Shown piece by piece: positions 1 to 10,156 of a stretch of DNA of 64,000 bases. Each line of letters begins with the position of its first letter. The first letter of the stretch is position 1. The notes below the pieces were generated by a model, which had not been told where the DNA came from, did no database searches, and was given only the letters and a program-made list of their open reading frames with translations. A program made the position numbers and the translations under genes. The DNA comes from Tetmemena sp. SeJ-2015 (Eukaryota; Ciliophora; Spirotrichea; Sporadotrichida; Oxytrichidae), in the NCBI GenBank assembly GCA_027382625.1, contig JAJKFJ010021673.1, positions 124,001 to 188,000 of the forward strand, written 5' to 3'.

Positions 1-68
1 CTTAAATCAAGGACAAGTATCCAATGTCTAATTTCTTATTACCTCATATTTGAGGCAAAGATTTAGAG

Positions 69-1140
69 ATGGTCTTTAGTGAAGGTATTTTTGTGGAGAT
101 ATACGACGAGCTAAATCATAGATGGTCTATTGCTTGCCCCTTCACCCAAGAATATTTCACATCCAAGGAAGCTGTGCAGAGCTATTTTAAATCTCAGCAG
201 ACGCTTTTCATCTTGTCAAAATTATTTCCCAAAGCTATGAGACTACTCTAGGCTTGAAGAAAAGCGGAGGGAAGATAAGGAATGCTAACTTCATCAGGGA
301 GATTGGAACCACCTTTGTAAATCAAAAAGTGATTAAAGAGTACCTCAAAGCCAAGAACAGTTGCATCTTGACATAAATTGTAGTCTGAAATTGGTAGAAG
401 GATATGTTGAAAGACTGGCACCTTTCATTATATAAAGTTCTATTTCATTGCTCCATATGCAGATCAGAAGACGAGAAACATAGTGTAGGATGAGGAAAAA
501 CTTATTCAGGAAGTTGAGTTGGCTTTCATTCCTTCCACAACCAACGAATTCAAGTATAACAAGTATAAGAGAAGAACTTAATTGAATGGTTATAATATCA
601 TTTACTTTTTAATCCACTTATATTACGCCATTCCATCTTTGATTAAGAAATACCAAGGCTTCTTGCCTAGTGCTTAGCCTTTGGAAGATAAGTTCTTTAA
701 GGGAGAGCCTATATTCTATAAGAAAGATCTGAGTGAACTACACACACTCGACAGATGGAAAAGGCATTAAAGAGAGGTAATTAAAGGATAAGAGCTAAAC
801 ATAAATTAGTGAAAGGTTTGTACAATGACCCTGAGAGAACTTATACATTTTAAAAGGAATCTACTCACAGAAGATGGGAAGATACCTAGTGTAAGATATT
901 TTATCTTAAATTCACTAATATGTAGAATAAATATGGAAATATCGAAATTATGAATGAGACCTTGCCTGAAGGAACAGTTCATATTGACATTTCAAAGGCT
1001 GTGCATTAAACAAAAAAAAGATTTCGTTCCAGCAGTAATTGGCTTCGAAAAAAGTGGAGGTAGATATTTTGTAACAACAAATCTCTTATCCTTGCATTTC
1101 AGGAGTAGTAACTTTCTAAAGGCACCACCAATAGATTCTT
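69..1140 (+). pseudogene. Rad4/XPC-like DNA repair protein relic
   Basis: Translation gives fragments typical of the Rad4/XPC beta-hairpin domains: a KGEPIFYKKDLSELHT block near 700-750, a VKGLYNDPERTYTF block near 809-850, KYGNIEI near 930 and KQKKDFVPAVIGFEKSGG near 1005-1055. XPC recognises helix-distorting lesions in nucleotide excision repair. The pieces alternate between two reading frames, with switches near 235, 386-438, 795 and 990. At 795 and 990 there is no room for an excisable insert. I therefore call it a decayed copy. Sequencing indels, or IESs in the first two breaks, are the alternative. The N-terminal transglutaminase-like part is not recognisable here. Family call is moderate; broken state is directly visible. 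Confidence 0.6.
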
Positions 1141-2425
1141 GATGTTATCAAATTGAAGTATGAGTTTGAAAAATGAGGAAAATTTTGATATCATAAAACA
1201 TTTGCTTTAATAAAAATCAAACTTCTAAGCTTCAGTTCCAAGACTTCTCTCTATTCTTGCGCAAGTATCCTCCAGCAGATTCATGAAACTTTCTTCATTC
1301 TCTTCTCTCTCCCTGCGTTCATTATCAATTTCTCTTGTTAGATTATTCTCCATGTCTTCAATCATTCTAAAGAGAGTGTTTTGTGTTTCCTCTCTCACTC
1401 TTCTCTCCAACATTATCATATCTGCGTATTTCCCAATTTCCTCATTGAGCTTCTTCATTGTTCTTGTAGTGTTTTCTTCTCTTGTTCGGCGTTCAGTCTC
1501 TAACTGAAGCTCAACCTTGCCAAGCAGATCGTTTAGATCACGTGAATAGCGTTCCTCAGTCTCTTCTCTGGTCTTTTTAGACTTTGCAAGCTCTAGAGTG
1601 AGCTGAAAAGCAATTTCATCTATCTGCTTGACTAGTTCACTTTCCTTTTCCTTTCTTGTCTATAAATTATCATATAAAAAAATCGCTTGCTCGAAATGGT
1701 TCAACTAATTTCGCGTCTTAGTAGCTTACTTACATTTTTACACTTGGTAATTTTGAACTTAACTTCATTCTCGAATGATTTGATATCCTTGAGAAGGGTT
1801 TCATCTTGGTCCTCTCTCTGCCCTTGTTCTTCCTCTAATCTTGCGAACAGCTCATGAGTTTACTCTTTGAAGATCTTGAACTTTTACTCATCTGCCACCA
1901 AAGACTTAGTGATAAGTCCATCCAACTCTTGAATTGCGTTTTCAATGCGCTCTTTTTTAATCTAAGAAGTTTGGTGAAGATAATAAATTCCTACTTGCTT
2001 TCCTTCCTCGAGGTCTGTTCCCAGTCCCGATAATTTGTCACAGAGACTCTTCAAGCGCTCTTGATTAGGACTTATTGCTAAATGAGAAGTTGTTATAAGC
2101 TTAGAAGTAGCTTTATAATTAACTTACTGTCAGTCTGAGCTGGTGCATAGCGTGCTTCATAGCTACTATCAAGTCCGTTGGGGACGCTAGCTGGTCCACC
2201 AGTGCTGAAATGGCTACTGAAGGCTCCCCCTCCTCTGAGATTACTTTGGTTTGCGTTTCTCTCTGCAATAAAGCTGGTGGCATTATTGACAGGAGATATG
2301 GAGTTGTTTAAGTTTTCATAGTGAGATTTATGAGCTGACTTGTTCAAATAGCTGCCTGCGTGGGTGGGGGAAGTCATGTTATCGCCGTTGTTGGAGCGAG
2401 TCAAGCGACCACTATCTGCTCTCAT
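1099..2425 (-). CDS. SF-assemblin / beta-giardin family protein
   Basis: Starts at ATG 2425 with a low-complexity S/N-rich head of about 95 residues, followed by a continuous heptad-rich coiled coil in the style of SF-assemblin, which forms striated root fibres at basal bodies. Introns with GT-AG ends are seen near 2076-2127, 1963-1995 and 1659-1733 (rough ends), and splicing gives one frame through SPNQERLKSLCDKLSG and TRKEKESELVKQIDE to LLEDTCARIERSLGTEA. After GTEA the frame meets TAG (Gln in this code) at 1225 and stays open to TGA at 1099, overlapping the end of the XPC-like relic on the other strand. The family's usual end is near GTEA, so the last 40 residues are doubtful. Confidence 0.75.
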
Positions 2426-2766
2426 TTTTATTTATTTCAAAATTAACTTGTTAATTTCAATTTCATATTCAAATACATAAACTGTTTATCACCTCTCAAA
2501 GAAAACTTCAAAATATTTTCACTATGAATCATACAAATGCTTCTTAGAATTTAATTTTCGAAATTTATTCTCATTCAAAATTTTTCATGAGACTCATATT
2601 TTGAAATCTAATTAAATAAAAAATTTCTATAATCTCAAAATAAAATTACATAGTTTCTTATTATAAGTCCATACTTATTAAACTTATAGCTTGTTATTGA
2701 AATAAAGATTAGCTGAAATATTGTAAAGAAATTTGTGGGTGCTCATTAGAAAGACTCTGGGCGATC
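2426..2766. other. Intergenic AT-rich spacer
   Basis: About 340 bp of A/T-rich DNA between the SF-assemblin start and the stop of the next minus-strand gene. I see no gene, RNA or repeat in it. Confidence 0.6.
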
Positions 2767-5700
2767 TCATTATGCAGCCTTGCTCATGGATTTCTAAGCA
2801 ACTAAACCTTGTGTTGAACTTCCCCCATCCAGCTTCTCCTCCTTAATCAGAGGCAGTTGATTTTACAACTGCTTAATAGGCTGCTAATTAGATTGGGAAG
2901 AAGATGGCTTGTTGTTAGTTGAGTTAGGATTGAATGTACTCTAGCCAATGGGTCCTCTTAGTTGAGAATTATTGGTCTGCGATGTTTGTCTAGAGCCTGA
3001 TCTCGCAGACTGTGCAGTATCAATAAAAAAATTATTGATATTGCATTAGCAGTATTTGGCTGGTTGATTCCTGTCTGAGAGGACTTCCTCTGCTGTGACT
3101 TATTCTTCTCAGTTATCTAAAAAAGAGTTGTTCATCTAAGTTATGCTTACTCCTAGGAACTTCTTGAGTTAGGTAATTCTTAGCTCTTACTCCTAGATGT
3201 CAACCATGGCTTGATCCCTCTCTCTTCTCAGATTTCCAAGCAGTATCATCTCCTCAATCTGCTTCTTCATGGATTGTTGCTCTGCAAGATTGCATGAAGT
3301 CAATCACAAGCTGCTTACCTTAATCTGTTTGCTGATCCTTGAGGATGAGGTCGTTGAAGGTAGACTTGAGGTCAAACAATTGGTCTTGCTTGTCTTTCAC
3401 TATCATCTAAATCTCCCCTAAGAAGCGTTGAGAACGGATTCTATTGGCCGCAAAAACTTGATCTATCATTAGTACTATCTTCTCATGTTGAGCTATGCGC
3501 TTGTGAAAAATTGTCTCCAGATAGAAGAGATGCTTGGTGGTGTCGCATTAAAGACACAGATCTTGCTAAAGCACCGCCATTAAGGTGAATCTCCGTTCCT
3601 TGAAAAGCTTATCATTCTCAATCCACTTCTTCTCCTTAAGGGTCAATTTCTCTTGTAGTCGCTTTCTACTCTCCTCAAGAGTTTCAATCCTCAAAAGCAA
3701 TTAACTATAGATAAGATCATGTTTAGTATTAATTTACGTTATGTTGTCCAAATTTTCAGCAAAGGAGATATTGGTCTTGGCCTTAAGTAGCTTGCTGTTT
3801 TATTACTCCTACATATCTTTCAGCTATTCTTTTACTCTCTATGCAGAAACCTCCTCTATCAAATAAGTGAGAGTAGCCAATTCTTACCAGCTAAATCTCT
3901 AAAAGGAGGCTTATTTTGACCTGAGTCGTCTATGGTGAGTGTGTTGCCAGTCTCCAGAGATTACTCATACATAAGTACAAGAGTGTTATTATTCAGGCCC
4001 TTGGCCTAATGACTTGGAAGGTTTACTTGCTGCATAGTCAAAGGTCCTTTCCCTATCCCCTCAGCAGCTGCAATTTCCACATTCATCTCCTCTTCTTGCA
4101 GCTAGCGTTGTGCCTTTGCTATATCATCTTGAAAGTCTTTAACCTTGAGGATGTATCTTTCCCGCTTGAACCCATCAATTGAAATGTTACCCACCATCAA
4201 GTAAATATCGAAAAACTTCTTCCTGATTATTTGCTTCTCTGCTGTGCGACTTAGCTGCTTCTAGCACTCTAGTAGCTCGAATTAGTTCAATTGGTATGAC
4301 TAGAAAAAAAGGTATGAGTAAACAATGGATGTACCTTCAGTATGATCTCTTTCACTTGGATTACAATTCATTTTGCATAGAAATGTGAAATACACATAGT
4401 ATAATTATAAGTCAAGGTTTTCAAGACTCTACAGAGAAAATAGCTTGTCTATAATCTTATAAGAGATAATCAAAATTTTACCTTTAAGCTTCCCTTTGCA
4501 ATAGTCATTCACAGCATCAAATTTGAAAAAGTAAGGCGTTTTGGCATCTCTCTCATTAAGAACTTCAGCAAAGAGTGTCTAGAAACCTTTCTTACTTAGG
4601 AAGTCAGTGGTTTCATTCTCGTGCTCGAACGTAGCAAAATATCCCGAGTCTCGCTTATCATAATCAGCATACCTCGTGCGTGAATCCTTCTTGAGTTCAT
4701 CTGCTAGTACTTCATCATCATGTCTGCTCATCAAAGTTGAGAAGTAAGAGATGGAAGCCATATCGTTGAATTTCTTATTCAATGAACCTTCTTAAAATGC
4801 TTCCAGATTCATTTGCATGTAGCCTTGGACTGAAAGCATCTGAGGTAGCTTATCCAAGTCTATTTGTTCGTTCTCAGTGCGGTAGGAAAGATCCATCGAG
4901 TTCTCACCTCTCATCTCAGTATCATTGAAGGCTGGTATAATTTTCATATCCCCAGTTACGGGCCTCGAACCTGCACTCAACAAACCGCTTCTCTGTTAAG
5001 AATTGAGATTAGTTTAAGCTGAATGCGGAATTACCAAGTTCAAATTGGCCTGTAAATCCTCTTGTAAAATTTCATGTAAGATTTTGTCTTTAAACTCACA
5101 GTATATGTTCTTTACGCCAAAGATATAGAGAAGGAGAAGTAGGTCAAGAGGGAGCTTTTTAATATCTGTAGATGAGCGCACAAAGACTGTACGCAGTTAA
5201 GTCTTAGCTATATCTCGACTCAAGTACTTGGCGTTTATACTTTCACTCAGTCGGCTTAGGGTCTCATCTCTGGAATGTAAATGGCTAATTTGGGTCTCTG
5301 AGCGAACTTTCTCGATGCAGCTATCGAACTGATCAGGTTCAAACATCCTCAGCAGCTCTCCAAAGTTTATGAAGTCTGTTACATTAACCACATGCTCTAA
5401 AAGCAACACAGTGCTAGTCTTATCCTCTAAGTCCTAATCGTCTCGCTGCACGCTAAAAAACCATTTCAGGTTTTCTAGTCTCTCGTGAGTTAAGATATGA
5501 GCTTTCTTATTAAACATTTTTCTCGAGAAGTGATAATCGAAGGCTTGAATGAATAGGTCAAGTGATACTCGATAAGAATCTGCGAAATTAGTTGACCACA
5601 TCTTCTTAAGGGCAGGAGAGGATACGAAAAACTCTGCCTTTATATCGAAATAAGTCATTATCAAGTTTAGCTCTTAGTCCATCTTATCCTTCAGGATTTT

Positions 5701-6653
5701 GCTTGTCTCTGATATCTCCTTCACGCTCTTTGTCTTTGTCCCTCCAGTTAAAAGCACATTCAAACAGCATAGCTGTAAATGAAAGAATATCAGTATTTAA
5801 ACTACCGTTTTAAAATTTCTTTATTTATATTCTTGGCAACTTATTCGAACTCATGACTCTTACTAGTTTTGAGATACCTGTGGTACTATTCACTATTAAG
5901 CGTCTGGAGCAAAAGCTGAATCAAGTAAATCTTGTCGAAGATAGACTCCTCTTGGGGTTCTCTAGAATCTGGAAACATTTTCAAAAGCACAGCGATCACT
6001 TTGTAGCAACGCTAGATGGTCTGAGAGATAAACTTCTTAAAACGCATCCTGAAGAACTTTAGCTTGGAAGTGTCATGGAAAAGAATTGGGTCTGAATGGG
6101 CGATTCTAAGCTGAATCTCTATCAGTCTGGGCAATCTGCGGACGTAGCAGTTGAAGAAATGGATGAACTGCTCAACCTGAGTCCTTGAAGTAAAACCTGC
6201 TGGCAGCTCACCAGTCCCAGGAGACTACAGATTATCAACTTTAGGGATGGCCCCTGATTTTCTCGCTTCTTAAGCTCCTATGGGATCACCTCTACTCTGA
6301 ATATTAGCTTGTCTGTTTGCAGCTCCCTAAGGAGCATTCTTTTATCCTCCTTAAGCATTGGGATTCATGCCACTGGAAGTAGTAACGTTAAAGTTGGTCA
6401 TGGTTGCCCTGTGATCAGAGATTCTAGGCGGGCCTTTTTTCAAATATGGATGCACTTGAGTGACTGAGCCAGTGTAGCGCACGTGATAAACTATCTTATC
6501 CAGGATCTTCTTGAACTCAGTGGCCTCCCCTAGTATCTGCTGCAGTATAATTTGCCCGTATGCTTGTGGACCGAGCTGCATTATCTGCTCCAAAGGATAC
6601 TTAACTAGCACCTGATTAAGTTCATTAGAAACCTGCTGCAAACTATCTTCCAT
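2767..6653 (-). CDS. Large coiled-coil protein, unassigned
   Basis: ATG at 6653, TGA at 2767-2769 after a C-terminal AAQ. Read with TAA/TAG as Gln and with GT-AG introns (clear ones near 5774-5806 and 4300-4340) it gives roughly 1150 residues. The first half is predominantly helical without a motif I recognise (blocks such as MTYFDIKAEFFVSSPALKKMW and the stretch around 5200-5400). The second half is heptad-rich coiled coil (EESRKRLQEKLTLKEKKW near 3650) with a polar S/N/Q-rich tail. This composition fits a ciliary or cytoskeletal scaffold, but that is inference only. A few frame changes remain that may be further IESs. Confidence 0.55.
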
Positions 6654-6814
6654 TAAATTGAATTAATTAAAGAGTGTCAGCAGAGAGAGAATGAATGATT
6701 GTTTTGAATTTAAGTAATTAAATTAGCTAACAACATTTCGTTTATTAACACTAAAGTAAGTAGCCCTTGATGATTATAGTGATGAATTTGCTCTGTGCTA
6801 CTTCTCCAATGCTT

Positions 6815-7490
6815 TCAAATAATCGTGGGGGTGGTGCCAACTAGGTCTTCCTTGTCCTTCCTGAACTTCTTCTCGAACTGCTTCTCCCTAAGCTCTATCA
6901 GGGCGTCTTCGAAGGTGTCCTTAGTCATGACTGTGCGGTAAAACTTAAAACCCTGGTGCTAGGAGTTCACCTCCTCCAGACTGTCGATCTCCCTTCTCAG
7001 GCGCTCCATCTCCTTCTCGATCTGGGACTAGTCTGACTCGGAGGCCTTCTCGAAGAACTGAGCGATCTTTTCCTTGTCCTCCTCGTTGGCTGTCTGGAGG
7101 ATCTTAAGTACGTTGTCCTTTCTATCCCTCTCCTCCTGGGTATCATCACCTATGTTGTAAACTTAGAAATTATAATAAATATGTATATAAGGAATGATGG
7201 ATTATTTTAGATCTCCTTATAGACTTCAATTTGGGCCTTGGCCTTGAGGGGGTCGAAGAGCTTCTTGTCCTGGGTGTTCTGCTCTAGCTCCTTCATATTG
7301 TTGCTTACTCTTCTGTTTATGTACAAACCTACATTCATTTAGTTAGATACTTTTTTGTCGATAATTAGAGAAATAAAAGTGACTTTAAATTATTTGAGGA
7401 GGAGAGGTGGAACTTACAGAGGGCGATGCCAGCGAAAGAGGCTTTGTGGACCACAAGTGTGTCCACCATGCGTCTGAATACTCTTGACAT
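6815..7490 (-). CDS. Small charged protein, unassigned
   Basis: ATG at 7490, TGA at 6815. One GT-AG intron (about 7333-7417) follows the first 24 codons, and an IES with a TCTAA pointer interrupts the frame at 7168-7211. The joined protein is about 190 residues: a basic N-terminus (MSRVFRRMVDTLVVHKASF) that could be a mitochondrial presequence or short membrane anchor, then a Lys/Glu-rich helical region containing EKEMERLRREIDSLEEVNSQ. Codon choice is noticeably richer in G and C than the surroundings, as in the next gene upstream. I do not recognise the family. Confidence 0.55.
7168..7211 (-). other. IES, 44 bp, pointer TCTAA
   Basis: Direct repeat TTAGA (+) at 7163-7167 and 7207-7211. Removing one unit joins ...KEIQ to VYNIGDDTQEER in one frame; unspliced, the frame is lost. 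No usable GT-AG pair restores it. Confidence 0.75.
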
Positions 7491-7568
7491 GTTTTAATTA
7501 TAACTCTGCAGCTATTAAAATTATTATCACTTTTATCCTTCCCACTTATCGCAAGCACACGAGCTTAT

Positions 7569-8303
7569 TCATCTAGAGTATATTTGGAGTCTAAATGCTC
7601 TGACGCGGTCGAGATAGGGCTTTCCATTATAGTAGATGGGGATCATGCGTGGGCTCTCTCCCATACTGGAGCTACCGATGACTCCGGTTTATTGAGGCGT
7701 AGTCCCTGATAGCAGACCCTCCTTCTGCCATATGTTGCCTCCTGTAAGTCCCTTTCTCCCACCATCCTGGTAGCCTACAATGATTACTCACTCACACTTA
7801 TCTAAACTTACTGGAGTGGACAAGTGACTGGAAGTCCCAGATCTTGATGATTTAGCACTCATCCTCCACTGCGTTGCCCTGATGAAACTGGTCTCTGCCC
7901 ATGGAGATGATGAGCTTCATGCCCTTCTGGTAGTTTATGAACTTGTCCACATACAGGGTCTCGTTGTGGATGCGGAACTCCTGCTTTACTACCAAGTTCT
8001 TAGTCAGGTAGAGCGTCTCTGAGAAGGGCTCTCCCTAGCGAGTCTTCTCAGTCCCCAGAAACAGAAAGAACATGTCCAGGTAGATCATGTGCAAATGATA
8101 AATGCTTGAGAGTATAATTTCATGTGGAAAATCTTAAGGTCTTGAATGGTCTTCTCTCCATTCTTGATTACTTGTTCTGAGGCTTTGAGTTCCTCTCTTC
8201 CACCTCTGCCTTTAGCAGCTGAGGTAGCGCCCTTTGCGCCTTAAGCAGAAGGATCTTCGATTGCGTCGCACTCAAAGAATCTGATGCGCTTGAAGTTCGC
8301 CAT
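7569..8303 (-). CDS. Conserved-looking protein, possible WD-type blades
   Basis: ATG at 8303 (MANFKRIRFFECDAIEDPS), TGA at 7569. A 35 bp IES and one GT-AG intron (about 7775-7814) must be removed. The joined product is about 210 residues, with a Gly/Ala-rich linker early, a beta-rich middle (LYLTKNLVVKQEFRIHNETL), a WD-like strand (ECQIIKIWDFQSLV) and a C-terminus of MIPIYYNGKPYLDRVRAFRL. The WD resemblance is a single blade, so function is left open. It lies only about 45 bp downstream of the kinase stop on the same strand. Confidence 0.55.
8092..8126 (-). other. IES, 35 bp, pointer CACATGA
   Basis: The 7-bp repeat TCATGTG (+) occurs at 8085-8091 and 8120-8126. Without excision the frame hits TGA; with it, DLKIFH runs into MIYLDMFFLFLG. 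No GT-AG splice fits. Confidence 0.85.
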
Positions 8304-8345
8304 GATTTTAATGACTCGGATAATACAATAATTTACTATCTTAAT

Positions 8346-9982
8346 TCATTCGAGCATGAATATCCTCAAATCCATGTCTTATAATAATGGAATGATGATT
8401 AAGAGGAGATATTAGAATCTGATATTTGAGGATTGATAATCTTTAATTATCTACACTTCTCTGCAATTTAGGTGTATTTAAATAGTAGCTACTTGTTTAT
8501 TTGTCGATGCATCATTAACTTCATTTCCCTTCTTAGTCAGCTGGAGAAGAAAGGATGCTGCATAACTTCTTCTATAGTTAAAAATAGAATATGATTTGAG
8601 TGACAATCATAAATTGTTAAGCGCTTTGAGGGATCTTTTTCTAGCACTTTGAGAATCAGATCAGATAAGAGCGGGCTGAAGGCAGGTGGGATTTCTACTG
8701 GGTGTTCCCTGGACTTAATCTGCATTTCTAGTTCTCCACCGCTCGAGTAGAAAGGGACAAGACGATGGACGTAGGCGTATAGGGACACTCCGAATGACCA
8801 GATGTCTGTAGGTTTCGGCCTATAGCCAGTCTTTTCGACTATGTGGCATTCGGGAGCTGTGAACGAAGGTGTCCCCTCAGAGTCAAACAAGCGAGTGTCC
8901 TCTTCAATTTCTGATCTATAAATGGAAAATGACTATGATTTTTTTATCTTGAGACTGTAAAATCAGTTAGTTTGAGTTTAAGATCCTTAGAGGAGAAGAG
9001 TAAGTTATCTAGTTTGATGTCTCTGTGAATGACTTTACATTCCTCATGCAAGTGGTGGATGGCTTGAGCAAGTTAGAAGAATATGAACCTAGCTACTTGC
9101 TCTATCTCTGGCTGGTCTCCCCTCAGCTACTCATTTGCAGCCAGATGCCCCAGTACCACATCGTATATAGCCTGATTTCTTATATAGAGCTCCTGCTTAA
9201 AATCCCAAGTGGCAAGTTAACCTAGGTCTGCAAGTTCGAGGATCACGTACAGATAATCATGCTCATCTGAGTCAATCAGCTCTCAAATAGAGGTCTGCAA
9301 TATTAAATATTTCGTAAGCTCGTATATCTTGATGACGTTTTCGTGGTTGATTTTGGTCCAGACCTCCACCTCATTATAAACCTTGTCAAGGTTATTTATC
9401 ATCTCCATCTGCCCCTCTTAGTCATATCTAATTGCTCTCTCCTTTCGAAGTGTAGGCTTGTGCATCATCTATAGCATATAATCAATCTCAAATTTTGAAG
9501 ATATGTAACTAAGAAGATATCTTGGATCTTAAATTACCTTCATCGCGTACAGCAATTCAAACTATTGGCCATTCTCCTCAAACTCACGGATCACCATTTT
9601 AACTTTGGAATAGGCTCCCTTGCCTATGCTCTTCAAAACTTTAAACTCATTCACATATTTATCCTCCTATAAGAATTGATTAACCACTTTCCTAACTAGA
9701 AATAAGCTATAGAATAGGCAACTCCATTTATCTTTTTTAAAAGTAGAATGAAATGCATCTCACGGGCATTTCAATTCTCCTTTATCTTATAATTGAATAA
9801 GAAATTGCAACTGCTGTTTAATTTATCCATATTCTCATCTGCTTTCTTAAGTTTGCACTTACTCCCTTTATCTTTATTTTGACTTCATCTGTCCAGTACA
9901 GGTTTTAGCCCAGGTCCAGCTCTCTGTTCTAATTTAGCCTCAGGTCCTGCAAGTTCAACTTCTCCTCTTCTGCTTCTACCAT
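8346..9982 (-). CDS. Serine/threonine protein kinase, CaMKK-like
   Basis: ATG at 9982; a GT-AG intron of about 190 bp follows the first 44 codons. After removing one more GT-AG intron near 9470-9540 and three IESs the product shows a full kinase domain. These are the glycine loop GKGAYSKVKMV, the VAIK-type lysine in LLYAMK, an acidic insert, the catalytic loop VIHRDIKLDNLLF, a DFTVS activation start (Thr in place of the Gly of DFG), GTPSFTAPE and DIWSFGVSLYAYV. The long insert between the lysine and alpha-C, and the activation segment, resemble CaMKK/SNF1-activating kinases, which phosphorylate other kinases in calcium or energy signalling. The domain ends at IEEVMQHPFFSSQ; the frame then stays open to TGA at 8346. 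Confidence 0.85.
8362..8433. repeat. Short inverted repeat (10-bp arms)
   Basis: ATCCTCAAAT at 8362-8371 and its complement ATTTGAGGAT at 8424-8433, separated by 52 bp, in the 3' end of the kinase gene. It could form a stem at the transcript end; role unknown. Confidence 0.5.
8582..8620 (-). other. IES, 39 bp, pointer TTAAC (in frame)
   Basis: GTTAA (+) at 8577-8581 and 8616-8620. It adds 13 codons inside the conserved end of the kinase domain; excision gives KRLTIEEVMQHPFF, the expected motif. The insert has no stop and is invisible to simple ORF finding. Confidence 0.85.
8918..8949 (-). other. IES, 32 bp, pointer AGAT
   Basis: ATCT (+) at 8914-8917 and 8946-8949. Excision joins LTDFTVSR to SEIEEDTRLFDSEGTPSF, which aligns with the kinase activation segment. 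A GT-AG reading of the same interval leaves a TGA. Confidence 0.75.
9283..9321 (-). other. IES, 39 bp, pointer GAGCT (in frame)
   Basis: AGCTC (+) at 9278-9282 and 9317-9321. Excision turns an over-long loop into NVIKIYELIDSDEHDYLYVI, matching kinase subdomains IV-V. Confidence 0.85.
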
Positions 9983-10156
9983 TACTCAAATTATACTACT
10001 TTTATAATTATCTCACAATAAACAATTCTCAGAATACAACCAACCTTAACTCAAATGAGAAAAAGGCTTTTTAGTCACATTTTTAAATATACTCTTGTAT
10101 GAAGAGGATAGAATTTGAATTTAAAAATAGAGAAATTGAAATTTACAAGCGACAAG

